A DNA stretch of 51,189 nucleotides from Methanobacterium sp. (GTDB taxonomy: Archaea > Methanobacteriota > Methanobacteria > Methanobacteriales > Methanobacteriaceae): assembly GCA_019084405.1 (NCBI GenBank), contig JAHRFX010000111.1, positions 1-51,189 of the forward strand. Direction: 5' to 3'. Below the pieces are notes generated by a model. The model worked only from the letters and a program-made list of their open reading frames with translations, was not told where the DNA came from and did no database searches. Positions 7,201 through 15,815 of the stretch are shown in pieces. The stretch's first letter is position 1, and every line of letters begins with the position of its first letter. The translations under genes were made by a program, and so were the position numbers.

Positions 7201-7567
7201 GGATATTGAAGGAACTTCCCGGGAGGTTTTTTCCGAAAATGGTAACTGGGTGAGCAAGCGTCTTCTATTAAAAGAAGATAAAATGGGGTTTTCTTTTCAT
7301 GAAACCATAATTCACGCCGGTACTGAAACATTAATCTGGTACAAAAACCATTTAGAAGCAGTATACTGTGTTGAAGGAGAAGGGGAAATAGAAAAGACTC
7401 CGGAGGGGGAGGTTTATGCTATTAAACCCGGTACCATGTATGCCCTGGATAAAAACGACCGTCACTATCTGCGGGCCTTTGAAAAGGATCTGAAGCTGTT
7501 ATGTGTTTTCAATCCCCCTCTGGAAGGTGAGGAGGTGCATGATGAGGATGGTTCCTATCCTCTTTGA
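7181..7567 (+). CDS. ectC: L-ectoine synthase
   Basis: A 128-aa cupin that cyclises N-gamma-acetyl-diaminobutyrate to ectoine. It keeps the EctC signatures SFHETIIHAGTET, WYKNHLEAVYCVEGEGE and KPGTMYALDKNDRHYLRA. By analogy with characterised EctC enzymes, the iron ligands would be E59, Y87 and H95; all are present. Length matches the family. The gene starts inside the end of ectB, with GGAAGG just upstream. No ectD (ectoine hydroxylase, oxygen-dependent) or dedicated aspartokinase follows, as expected in an anaerobe. Confidence 0.95.
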   Translation: MIVRTIKDIEGTSREVFSENGNWVSKRLLLKEDKMGFSFHETIIHAGTETLIWYKNHLEAVYCVEGEGEIEKTPEGEVYAIKPGTMYALDKNDRHYLRAFEKDLKLLCVFNPPLEGEEVHDEDGSYPL

Positions 7568-7613
7568 AAAAGAAAATCCGAAATTATATTAAGAATTGGT
7601 CCTTTAAAGCAAA

Positions 7614-7654
7614 GGTTTAAAAGAGGAAAAAATTAAACCGTGCTGATTTTTTTT
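7614..7654 (+). terminator. Probable terminator of the ect operon
   Basis: GGTTTAA (7614-7620) and TTAAACC (7633-7639) can pair with a 12-nt loop. They are followed by an eight-T run and further T-tracts, all suitable for archaeal termination. Confidence 0.55.
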
Positions 7655-7762
7655 ATTTTTAATTTTTTTTCTGATTTTAAAATATGTCCTGAAAATCCAT
7701 GAAAATCAGATTTTTTTATTAAAAACCCCTTAAAAACCCCTTGTACTTATGGCTAATCAAAA

Positions 7763-7771
7763 TTTTATATA
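7763..7771 (+). promoter_or_regulatory. TATA box of the DUF2193 operon
   Basis: TTTTATATA with an A-rich upstream element (ATCAAAA) predicts initiation near 7795, giving a leader of about 55 nt that ends in the strong ribosome binding site GGGGTGAT at 7841-7848. Sequence-based only. Confidence 0.5.
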
Positions 7772-7851
7772 GTCATTAAAAACAAAAATATAATTAGAAT
7801 TTGTAAAGTCAAATAAATCGGACTGCAAGTTCTACCAAAAGGGGTGATTTA

Positions 7852-9351
7852 ATGTCTGAAATATATGAGAAAATGATAAAGGAAGCAATGCTTGCTCAAA
7901 AAGCAGATGTTGAGACAATAAAGAATAAAAGGGGTTCTGATTTCAAAATAAAAGACACCAAGGCCTATTTTGATGTGGTGCAGGGAATGAAGGCTGTGGG
8001 AGACCAGAGCCAATCCGTAATTGATCTCCATGTAGACTCTGTTAAAGCTCACTATACTATTCTAGACAGTCTAACTGACACCATAAGACCTGAAGACGAT
8101 CCTTTTGTAGAACACTATCAAACACCAGTTATCTTAGAAATATTAAATGATGAAGACCCTGCTTTTGAAAAAAGTATGGAAACCTTTATAGATGCCATTG
8201 GAAAAGCAGAAGCTTTAATTGGTAAAGAATCAGTAAGAAGATACGGTGGATTCTATGGACCCACCTGTGTGGTAGATTTTGCACTAATGCCCGGTAGTAC
8301 CAGTAACACCGTAAATAGAATTTTAAGAGAAACTGACATTCCGGAAATGCACAAACAGGCCATATTATCGGCTAAATCATGGGGTATGAATACTTCTTAT
8401 GGAATTGGAGAAGTATTTGCCAATGAATTAGAAGGCGGCGCTACTGCAGCAGAAGCGGTGGAAAAAGAAGTGGCCATGGTTAAAAAAATATATCGGGAAC
8501 CGGTAAATGCCCAGGCCGAACTTATGGATTCCCTGGGTCACAGCTCCTTTGATGTACGTAAATATATGAGCCAGTATCGTGGTAAAATGGAAGGAACCAT
8601 TAAAGCCGCTATGGATGATAATGTACATTACGGGAACATTTTAACTGTGCCGGCTTATTGTGTAGGTGATATATCTCACCACATCGCCCAATCCACCTTT
8701 AATATGTGTAAAGACGATGTTATAATGGCCATCATAGAAGCAACCACTGCCGTAATGGATAAAACATTAAATGATAACTTAAGTAAATTCAAAAGCGAGT
8801 ACGATGTCTTAACACTGGCTACCGGGGCATCTGCATGTGCAGTAGAATACATACTGGAATTAGATGGATTCAATGCACCTATGGTGGTAGATTTACTCAC
8901 CAAGAGATTCCACAATTACGTACAGCTCTATCCCACCCGGGGAGCAGCCGCAGAACTGCACAACAGTGACTTCATGGACATGATTTTCAGAGGATGGAAA
9001 CACCTGGATGAAGCACGTAAATTAAGAAATGGTGTTGAAGGTCCATTAGAACCAAAAATAAGCGGATTTAAAGTGGATCTAGAACCCATACATGAAAATG
9101 AAGTTATCATGAACCCACAACGCTACACCTACCCGGCCTGTGCCATCACTGTACGGTACTCCTCCCTGATGAGGTTATCTGACTATCCATGTCTATTAAC
9201 CAGTGAACCGGTCACCGCCACCCTGATGACCAACATCATTGCTCTGCACAAAGAAAGCGCGGCTTCACCAGCCAGAACCTGTAAAAACTGTGCTGCGGCC
9301 TCTTTAGTAGATTTCCGTCACAACCACTGTCAGTGGAGAGAAGCGGTATAA
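7852..9351 (+). CDS. DUF2193 family protein, function unknown
   Basis: A 499-aa soluble protein that I recognise as the methanogen family DUF2193; no activity is established to my knowledge. It is mostly helical, with conserved-looking blocks such as GGFYGPTCVVDFALMPGSTS, GNILTVPAYCVGDISHH and LATGASACAVEYILELDGF. It ends with a cysteine/histidine cluster, TCKNCAAASLVDFRHNHC, that could bind a metal. Cysteines are also spread through the middle. The ribosome binding site GGGGTGAT is among the best in the window, suggesting high expression. It shares an operon with a DUF2180 zinc-ribbon protein and aquaporin AqpM. A metal-dependent enzyme is possible but unproven. Confidence 0.85.
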   Translation: MSEIYEKMIKEAMLAQKADVETIKNKRGSDFKIKDTKAYFDVVQGMKAVGDQSQSVIDLHVDSVKAHYTILDSLTDTIRPEDDPFVEHYQTPVILEILNDEDPAFEKSMETFIDAIGKAEALIGKESVRRYGGFYGPTCVVDFALMPGSTSNTVNRILRETDIPEMHKQAILSAKSWGMNTSYGIGEVFANELEGGATAAEAVEKEVAMVKKIYREPVNAQAELMDSLGHSSFDVRKYMSQYRGKMEGTIKAAMDDNVHYGNILTVPAYCVGDISHHIAQSTFNMCKDDVIMAIIEATTAVMDKTLNDNLSKFKSEYDVLTLATGASACAVEYILELDGFNAPMVVDLLTKRFHNYVQLYPTRGAAAELHNSDFMDMIFRGWKHLDEARKLRNGVEGPLEPKISGFKVDLEPIHENEVIMNPQRYTYPACAITVRYSSLMRLSDYPCLLTSEPVTATLMTNIIALHKESAASPARTCKNCAAASLVDFRHNHCQWREAV

Positions 9352-9386
9352 AATCTACTTTTTTATAATTTTTTTGAGGTGAAAAT

Positions 9387-9596
9387 ATGAAATGTTACAT
9401 ATGTGCCCAGCAGGGAAAAGATACTGATGCTGTGGCCATTTGTATTGTCTGTGGTATGGGACTTTGTATGGACCACGCCATAAGGGAAGAAGTGGACATA
9501 TGGGAAGGAGGATATCCATTCCCTTCAGAGAAAATGGAGAAAACTATACCTCGAATACTCTGTCCACCATGTTATGAAGGACTAAAAGGGGATTAA
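9387..9596 (+). CDS. DUF2180 small zinc-ribbon protein
   Basis: A 69-aa protein with paired cysteines at both ends: CYICAQQGK, CIVCGMGLCMDHA, then CPPCYEGLKG. These suit two zinc sites of B-box/ribbon type. It matches the methanogen family DUF2180, whose role is unknown. The start has GAGGTGAAAAT immediately upstream. It sits 35 nt after the DUF2193 gene and one base before aqpM, so the three genes are very probably co-transcribed and translationally coupled. A small metal-binding accessory to DUF2193 is a reasonable inference. Confidence 0.85.
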   Translation: MKCYICAQQGKDTDAVAICIVCGMGLCMDHAIREEVDIWEGGYPFPSEKMEKTIPRILCPPCYEGLKGD

Positions 9597-9597
9597 A

Positions 9598-10347
9598 ATG
9601 GTTTCACTTTCTAAAAGGATGCTTGCAGAATTCATAGGAACTTTCCTGCTGGTATTTTTTGGTGCTGGAGCAGCAGTTATAACCCTGATGATCAGTGCCG
9701 GACAACCCACTCCTAATGAATTTAATATAGGTATAGGAATTTTGGGTGGTCTGGGAGACTGGTTAGCTATTGGTCTTGCTTTTGGTTTCGCAATAGCAGC
9801 GTCTATTTATGCATTTGGGCGAGTATCAGGTTGTCATATTAATCCCGCAGTGACCATTGCCCTGTGGGCTATTAAAAAGTTCCCATCAGGTGATGTCATA
9901 CCATATATAATTGCCCAGCTTGCCGGTGCTTCACTGGCCAGTTTCCTGTTTTTTGCTTCAGTTGGTCCTGATGCACTAGCCATTGGAGGATTAGGAGCTA
10001 CCGCACCATTCCCCGGCATAGGATATCTGCAGGCCATACTGGTGGAGGCCATTGGAACTTTCTTATTAATGATTGCCATAATGGGTGTGGCTGTGGACAG
10101 GAAAGCAACTCCAGGATTTGCTGGTCTGATTATAGGTCTAACTGTAGCCGGAGTTATTACCACCATTGGGAATATCACTGGTGCTTCTATAAATCCCGCC
10201 CGTACATTTGGTCCCTACCTGGGGCAAATGTTACTGGGTGGTGCCAACTTATGGGAATTCTTCCCTATTTACATCATTGGGCCTATCGTGGGAGCCGTTC
10301 TGGCGGCAGTAGTCTATAACTATATGAGTGCAGAGACTGCCACCTGA
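9598..10347 (+). CDS. aqpM: Aquaporin AqpM
   Basis: A 249-aa MIP-family channel with six membrane segments and two NPA boxes, HINPAV (NPA at 82-84) and SINPAR (199-201), with the selectivity arginine R202. Residue numbering matches Methanothermobacter AqpM as I remember it. The aromatic/arginine positions read F62, I187, A196 and R202; the serine I recall at 196 is alanine here. The known homolog passes water and, more slowly, glycerol, and has been proposed to carry small uncharged gases. It begins one base after the DUF2180 stop codon. Its placement near ectoine genes may be an osmotic theme or coincidence. Confidence 0.95.
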   Translation: MVSLSKRMLAEFIGTFLLVFFGAGAAVITLMISAGQPTPNEFNIGIGILGGLGDWLAIGLAFGFAIAASIYAFGRVSGCHINPAVTIALWAIKKFPSGDVIPYIIAQLAGASLASFLFFASVGPDALAIGGLGATAPFPGIGYLQAILVEAIGTFLLMIAIMGVAVDRKATPGFAGLIIGLTVAGVITTIGNITGASINPARTFGPYLGQMLLGGANLWEFFPIYIIGPIVGAVLAAVVYNYMSAETAT

Positions 10348-10365
10348 TAAAAAGAAAAATTAAAA

Positions 10366-10388
10366 TTTTTTTTATTTTTTTTATTTTT
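10366..10388 (+). terminator. T-tract terminator between convergent aqpM and dapL
   Basis: Two eight-T runs followed by more T/A sequence just after aqpM fit archaeal U-tract termination. On the other strand, long A-runs at 10430-10499 read as U-tracts for the leftward dapL transcript. No strong stem is seen. Confidence 0.55.
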
Positions 10389-10499
10389 ATATTGCGCCAG
10401 GTAATTTTTTAAAAGATGTTTTTTTTTCTCTTAAAATATTTAAAATTATTAATAATTTAAAACCTGAAAAAAAGATGATTAAATATTTTAAAAAAAAAA

Positions 10500-11735
10500 T
10501 TAAAAGGATAATTCAGATATCCTTTCCATGGCTTTTTTGGTATTTTCAAGAGTGTTAAATGCAGTTATCCTGAGATAATCTTCCCCACTTGGACCAAAAC
10601 CTACACCCGGAGTCCCTACAACATGGGCTTTGTTCAAAAGTAAGTCAAAGAAATCCCATGAATCCATACCTTCCGGGGTTTTTATCCAGATGTAAGGGGA
10701 GTTAACTCCACCATAAACATTCAAACCTATTTTTTCCAAACTCTCCCTGATAATCCGGGCATTTTCCATGTAATAGGTAATGTATTCATTTATTTGAGAT
10801 TGTCCTTCGGGTGTGTATACTGCTTCTGCTGCTCGCTGAATAGGATAGGAAACCCCATTAAATTTAGTGGTTTGCCTGCGGTTCCATAGTGGATTAACCA
10901 GGTGCAGGTTACCTTCATTATCATGAGCCTTTAATTCTTTAGGTACCACAGTATATGCACAACGGGTACCGGTAAATCCTGCGTTTTTAGAAAAACTGCG
11001 GAATTCTATGGCAACTTCCCGGGCACCTTCAATCTCATAGATGCTGTGTGGAATATCATCTTCCTGGATGTAAGCTTCATAAGCAGCATCAAATAGAATT
11101 ATGGATTTATTTTCCCGGGCATAATTTACCCATTTAGCCATCTGCTCATGATTCAGAGTGGTTCCGGTGGGATTATTAGGTAAACACAGGTAAATCAAAT
11201 CAACTGGCTGGGTGGGTAGTTCCGGAACAAAATCATTTTCAGCAGTACATGGCAAATACACTAATCTTTCATAGCGTCCTTCAGAATCAATAGGTCCGGT
11301 CCGGCCAGCCATAACATTGGTTTCTACATAGACGGGATAAACGGGATCAGTAACTGCTACCACATTATCCAGGCCAAATATTTCCTGAATATTACCTGTA
11401 TCGCACTTAGCACCATCACTTACAAAAACTTCGTCTTCAGAAAGTTCTATTCCCCAAGGAAGATAATCATTTTCAATTATTTTATGGATTAAGAATGAAT
11501 ATCCCTGTTCTGGCCCATAACCTCTGAAGGTTTCTGGTTTACCCATTTCATCAACTGCGTTTTTGAATTCCTCCAACACCGCAGGGGGGAGTGGTTTGGT
11601 TACATCACCAATACCCATCCTTATTATTTCTGCTTTCGGGTTTTCCTCCTGGTATTTATTTACTCTCTGGGCAATTTCAGCAAATATATAACTACTTTTA
11701 AGCAATAAATAGTTCTCATTTATTTTTACTACCAT
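10500..11735 (-). CDS. dapL: LL-diaminopimelate aminotransferase
   Basis: A 411-aa fold-type I PLP enzyme that converts tetrahydrodipicolinate directly to LL-diaminopimelate, shortening lysine synthesis by bypassing acylated intermediates. Motifs: IRMGIGDVTKPLPPAV, GYGPEQGYSFL, VFVSDGAKCDTGN, the substrate/cofactor block PNNPTGTTL, the aspartate in LFDAAYEAYI and the Schiff-base lysine K250 in RSFSKNAGFTGTR. Length equals the family norm. Ribosome binding site GGAGTAG. It is the last gene of the long leftward series, 32 nt after gltX, and may share its transcript. Lysine in this organism supplies protein and pseudomurein cross-bridges. Confidence 0.95.
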   Translation of the reverse strand: MVVKINENYLLLKSSYIFAEIAQRVNKYQEENPKAEIIRMGIGDVTKPLPPAVLEEFKNAVDEMGKPETFRGYGPEQGYSFLIHKIIENDYLPWGIELSEDEVFVSDGAKCDTGNIQEIFGLDNVVAVTDPVYPVYVETNVMAGRTGPIDSEGRYERLVYLPCTAENDFVPELPTQPVDLIYLCLPNNPTGTTLNHEQMAKWVNYARENKSIILFDAAYEAYIQEDDIPHSIYEIEGAREVAIEFRSFSKNAGFTGTRCAYTVVPKELKAHDNEGNLHLVNPLWNRRQTTKFNGVSYPIQRAAEAVYTPEGQSQINEYITYYMENARIIRESLEKIGLNVYGGVNSPYIWIKTPEGMDSWDFFDLLLNKAHVVGTPGVGFGPSGEDYLRITAFNTLENTKKAMERISELSF

Positions 11736-11767
11736 GGTTACTACTCCTATTTTTTTCCATTTAATAA

Positions 11768-13441
11768 TCAGGGGTGGGCGTAATAGAATATTAATTTATC
11801 ATCAATTATCTCATCAAGCCGGGCAAATCCAAATCTTTCCATTTGAACCACCTCACCCACGGTTAATTTATCACAATCCGGTTCAGACCATCCTTTTATG
11901 ATGCTGGCATCCGGCATTACCACTTCGGTGGAGATATTACTATCAGAAGGCACCCATTGTACAATCTGGGCCTTCAAGGCTCGAGCTTCATCAAAGGTGT
12001 GACTATGATAATCAACTTTACCATTTTCCACCTTCACATTTACCGCATCCATTAACCGCAGGACTTGATCTTGTTCTAAATCATCAGGATTAAGATAAAC
12101 CTTTCCCGTGAATGGGATTTTTCGATAACCTCTTTTTAAAAAATCAGGATGCAGTGGTCTTTCCACCACCCTTAAGACTTCTTCCGGTACATTTTTAATA
12201 TGTACTTCCTGTGCATCTCCTACAAAGAAGTAACGGTTGGATTTTTCTTCCAGGATGTTACGATTCAATCCATAAATCTTCTTCCAGCTGATTATAGAAT
12301 CAGATATTTTAACCCCTATTTCCTGCATCAATTCCTTTATAGACTGGGAATTAATACCCCTTCGGGCTATAGCCCGGATGGTACCTAGACGAGGATCATC
12401 CCATCCAGAATACATTCCTTCAGCAATTCCCTGCCTTGCTTGAGAAGTACTAAGGGCCACGTCATCCATTTTTAACCGCCCATAATGTATAAAAGCCGGT
12501 AATTCCCATCCCATGTGATCATAAAGGTACTTTTGTTTTTCAGAATTGGCCAGGTGATCTTTACCCCTTAAAACATGAGTTATACCCATCAAATGGTCAT
12601 CTACTGCCACCGAGAAGTTCATCATAGGATAAATTCTATAACGTTTCCCGGTACGGGGGTGCTCTTCTTCCACCACCCTCATAGCTACCCAATCTCTTAT
12701 GGCCGGATTTTTATGAGCAATATCTGTTTTTATTCTTAATACAGCTTCACCTTCGGCCATGGTCTCCATTTGACCCCATTTAAGTAAATTCTCATCCACA
12801 CTTAACTCCCGGCAGGGGCAGGGAATTGAATTATCTTTCAATTTCTTAAATTCTCCCCCCGGGCAGTTACACATATAAGCGGCCCCTTTATTTATGAGTT
12901 TTTCGGCATAATCATAATAAAGGGGAATCCTATCACTCTGGATGAATGTTTCTTGATATTCAACCCCTAACCAGTTCAGATCTTCACTTATCATTTGGTA
13001 AGCAGGGGGATCAACCCGGCGGGGATCAGTATCTTCTATCCTTAAAATCAGTTTTCCCTGGTATCTATCCACATATTCACTATTTAATACAGCTGCCCGG
13101 GCATGCCCTATATGTAAGGGACCACTGGGGTTAGGTGCAAACCTTAAAACAACACCCTTGTGTGGTTGGGGAAGGTCAACCAAACCTTTTTGTTCCACCT
13201 TCTTTTTTTCCTCAATTTTACCCCCAATTTTTTCCAGTTCCAGTGTTTGATGTTTTAGATCCATAGAATTGACTTTATCTAAAACAGTTCGGGTAATTTC
13301 TGCAATTTTTTTAGCCTCTTTTCTTAAATCTGGCTGGGAACTCATTATGGACCCTATTACTGCACCCTGGTTGGCTTTTCCCTTATGTTTAATTGCATTT
13401 ATGAGGGCGTGTTCATATACCACCCTTTCCATATTGCTCAT
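11768..13441 (-). CDS. gltX: Glutamyl-tRNA synthetase (archaeal type)
   Basis: A 557-aa class I synthetase. An N-terminal extension of about 95 residues precedes the Rossmann domain with RFAPNPSGPLHIGHARA (HIGH at 110-113). The second signature appears as a diverged KMSKS-like ALSTSQAR. A zinc-like cluster (CNCPGGEF..., CPC) lies in between, followed by an anticodon-binding beta-barrel domain. The archaeal enzyme usually also charges tRNA-Gln with glutamate for GatDE, so it is probably non-discriminating (inference). Start supported by AGGGGAT upstream. It follows idsA by 36 nt. Confidence 0.95.
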   Translation of the reverse strand: MSNMERVVYEHALINAIKHKGKANQGAVIGSIMSSQPDLRKEAKKIAEITRTVLDKVNSMDLKHQTLELEKIGGKIEEKKKVEQKGLVDLPQPHKGVVLRFAPNPSGPLHIGHARAAVLNSEYVDRYQGKLILRIEDTDPRRVDPPAYQMISEDLNWLGVEYQETFIQSDRIPLYYDYAEKLINKGAAYMCNCPGGEFKKLKDNSIPCPCRELSVDENLLKWGQMETMAEGEAVLRIKTDIAHKNPAIRDWVAMRVVEEEHPRTGKRYRIYPMMNFSVAVDDHLMGITHVLRGKDHLANSEKQKYLYDHMGWELPAFIHYGRLKMDDVALSTSQARQGIAEGMYSGWDDPRLGTIRAIARRGINSQSIKELMQEIGVKISDSIISWKKIYGLNRNILEEKSNRYFFVGDAQEVHIKNVPEEVLRVVERPLHPDFLKRGYRKIPFTGKVYLNPDDLEQDQVLRLMDAVNVKVENGKVDYHSHTFDEARALKAQIVQWVPSDSNISTEVVMPDASIIKGWSEPDCDKLTVGEVVQMERFGFARLDEIIDDKLIFYYAHP

Positions 13442-13477
13442 ACAAAATCCCCTGATTATAAAAAATAAAATATTTAA

Positions 13478-14464
13478 TTAATTTTGTCTTTCCAGAACAT
13501 AATCTGCCAGCAAAATCAAAGCATCTTTAGCTTCAGAATCATCAAAAATATCAAGTAGTTCTTTGGCTTTTCTCACGTTATCCAGAGCAACTTTATGAGT
13601 ATATTGCAAGGAGCCATATCTCTCGAAGATATCTATTGCTTCACCTACTCCATCTGGATTTTTTTCCTTAAGGATAGAGATTAGTTTTTCTTTATCCTCT
13701 GGTGAAGCTTTTTCCAGGGCTTTAACCACCATTAAAGTCATTTTACCCTTAACAATATCACTTCCCACTGGTTTTCCCAGGGATTTCTCATCACTTACCA
13801 CATCCAGATAATCATCCTGGATCTGGAATGCCAGTCCAATGAGTTTACCATACTCTTCCAGGGCAGCTACTTCTTCAGGGTTTCCCCCTCCAATTATAGC
13901 CCCTCCTTTGGTGGCAGCAGCAATAAGGGCCGCGGTTTTTTTATAAATCATGTTCATGTATTCGGCTTCACTTACCTCAAATTTTCCTTCAAAACTCATG
14001 TCGCAGGCCTGACCTTCGCAGATTTTAATGCAAGAATCAACCACCGTATCTAAAGCTTTAATGACTCTTTTATAGGAAGAATCATCTATCCGGGTTCTTA
14101 TAACTGTTTCAAAAGCCTTGGAAAAAAGGGTATCTCCAGCCAGGATGGCCATAGGTTCACCCCATATAACATGAACCGATGATTTACCCCGCCTCATATC
14201 ATCTTTATCCATGATATCATCATGGATAAGTGAAAAGGTATGTATAAGTTCTATAGCAGCAGCAGTTTTAAGGGCATATTCTGCTTTTCCCCCTACAACT
14301 TCACAAGTAAGTACCGCCAGAGCAGGCCTTATTTTTTTTCCACCAGCTATAATAAGATGATTTGAAGACTCATGAAGACTAAGGGGAGTGATAGTAGATA
14401 ATGCTTCCTCAATTTCATGGTCTATACTTTCTGAATATTTTTTTAAAATTTCCATAACTTCCAT
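13478..14464 (-). CDS. idsA: Short-chain isoprenyl diphosphate synthase (FPP/GGPP)
   Basis: A 328-aa trans-prenyltransferase that joins IPP units to DMAPP to build farnesyl and geranylgeranyl diphosphate for archaeal ether lipids. The first aspartate-rich motif is HDDIMDKDDMRRG (from residue 81) and the second is IQDDYLD. GGKKIRPAL and YKKTAALIAA are typical. A TTG at 14467 is open, but the ATG at 14464 shares bases with the RNase J stop (TGATG) and lies 4 nt after GGAGGGG, so I chose it; coupling with RNase J is likely. Last prenyl step of the local lipid cluster. Confidence 0.93.
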   Translation of the reverse strand: MEVMEILKKYSESIDHEIEEALSTITPLSLHESSNHLIIAGGKKIRPALAVLTCEVVGGKAEYALKTAAAIELIHTFSLIHDDIMDKDDMRRGKSSVHVIWGEPMAILAGDTLFSKAFETVIRTRIDDSSYKRVIKALDTVVDSCIKICEGQACDMSFEGKFEVSEAEYMNMIYKKTAALIAAATKGGAIIGGGNPEEVAALEEYGKLIGLAFQIQDDYLDVVSDEKSLGKPVGSDIVKGKMTLMVVKALEKASPEDKEKLISILKEKNPDGVGEAIDIFERYGSLQYTHKVALDNVRKAKELLDIFDDSEAKDALILLADYVLERQN

Positions 14465-15813
14465 CAAACCCCTCCATTAAAAACCTGAGCCTGGCCATTT
14501 CTTAAAACATGAACATCATTACCCAGTTTATATCCTTCTTCTTCCACCAGTTCTGCATATGCCCCCAGCATATTCAAATCACCATGGGCCGGTATGATAT
14601 GGGTGGGATTAAGCATTCTTACAAAGTCCCTATGATCTTCTTTGCCAGCGTGCCCTGAGACATGGGCATTGGTATATATTCGGGCTCCGCTGGAGATCAT
14701 TCTCCGCTCCATCAGATTTCGGTTGGCGAAATTTACAGGGCTGGGAATTATCGGTGCTGAGATTATCACATTATCACCTCTTTGAATATTGAATTGAGTT
14801 TTAGCATTTGCTATTCGTGGTAAAAGAGCATCTACTTCACCTTGATGGCCAGTAGTAACCAGCAAGTATTCCTCCCTCTTATCTTCTGCTCGGGAGAGTG
14901 CCTTATTGACTGATTTAGGGCTTCCATACATACTTGCATTTTTTGGAAGTTTCAAAATACCCATGGATTCAGCAAGACTACAGTATCGTTCCATAGAACG
15001 GCCCAGAAGCATTAATTTACGATCGCTGTATTTAGCTATGTCACTTATGGCCTGAATGCGTTCAATATGAGAAGAAAAAGTGGTTATAATCATTCCTTCC
15101 TTTTCCTGTAGGGGGCCTTTCATAACATCTTCCAGGACTATCTTGGCCACCTTTTCAGAATGGGTTTTAACTTCCTCTTTTTCTGTTGCCCGGGTGGTTT
15201 CTACAATGAGGGCCAGGACCCCCTTTTTACCCAGTTCCTTCAATCGGTTATAGTCCGGGGGAGTAGAAATCTTCTGATGATTATCAAATTTAAAGTCAAG
15301 GGCATAAACTATTATTCCCTCGGAAGTATGCAAAGCAGCAATCACCGCATGGGGAATGCTATGAGTAGAGTTAATAAATTCCAGGGTTATATCAGGAGAT
15401 ATCTGACATTTTTCTCCAGGTTTGAGTGATTGAAGGGGATTGGAAACCTTAAATTTTTTTTCGCCTTTTATGGTACTTTCAATAAGAGCCAGAGTGTAGG
15501 GTGTGGCAATGATAGGGGCCCCATATCTATGAGCCAATTTAGCCACAGCACCTATATGATCCAGGTGGCCGTGAGTAAATACAATGGCCCGTACCTTACC
15601 ACCCACATCTTTCATGATAGTATCGTCAGGTATAATCCTTTTTTCAATTAAATCCAGGCTATGCATTCGTGAAATATCGGTATCCTCATGGATATGTAAT
15701 CTATCCAGGTGAATGCCCATATCGAATATGATGACGTCATCACCCACCCGAACAGCAGACATGTTTTTTCCAACTTCCTCATATCCACCCATGGCAATAA
15801 CTTCCACACTCAA
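14464..15813 (-). CDS. rnj: Archaeal RNase J (5'-3' exoribonuclease)
   Basis: A 449-aa metallo-beta-lactamase/beta-CASP nuclease. Zinc motif HGHLDH (H81, H83, D85, H86); a later histidine in NSTHSIPHAV; beta-CASP motifs including FSSHIERI and the C-terminal HVSGHA and IPAHGD. Euryarchaeal RNase J degrades RNA 5'-3' and takes part in mRNA turnover and rRNA maturation. The start is TTG, preceded by GGAGGTTATAATT, whose GGAGG overlaps the end of the isomerase gene. Embedding between IPP isomerase and prenyl synthase genes is a conserved archaeal arrangement as far as I recall. Confidence 0.92.
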   Translation of the reverse strand: MSVEVIAMGGYEEVGKNMSAVRVGDDVIIFDMGIHLDRLHIHEDTDISRMHSLDLIEKRIIPDDTIMKDVGGKVRAIVFTHGHLDHIGAVAKLAHRYGAPIIATPYTLALIESTIKGEKKFKVSNPLQSLKPGEKCQISPDITLEFINSTHSIPHAVIAALHTSEGIIVYALDFKFDNHQKISTPPDYNRLKELGKKGVLALIVETTRATEKEEVKTHSEKVAKIVLEDVMKGPLQEKEGMIITTFSSHIERIQAISDIAKYSDRKLMLLGRSMERYCSLAESMGILKLPKNASMYGSPKSVNKALSRAEDKREEYLLVTTGHQGEVDALLPRIANAKTQFNIQRGDNVIISAPIIPSPVNFANRNLMERRMISSGARIYTNAHVSGHAGKEDHRDFVRMLNPTHIIPAHGDLNMLGAYAELVEEEGYKLGNDVHVLRNGQAQVFNGGV

Positions 15814-15815
15814 AA

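Noticed and set aside
7849..9110. Several minus-strand ORFs of 60-79 aa over the DUF2193 gene
   Set aside because: Shadow frames with no ribosome binding sites, opposite a long well-supported gene.
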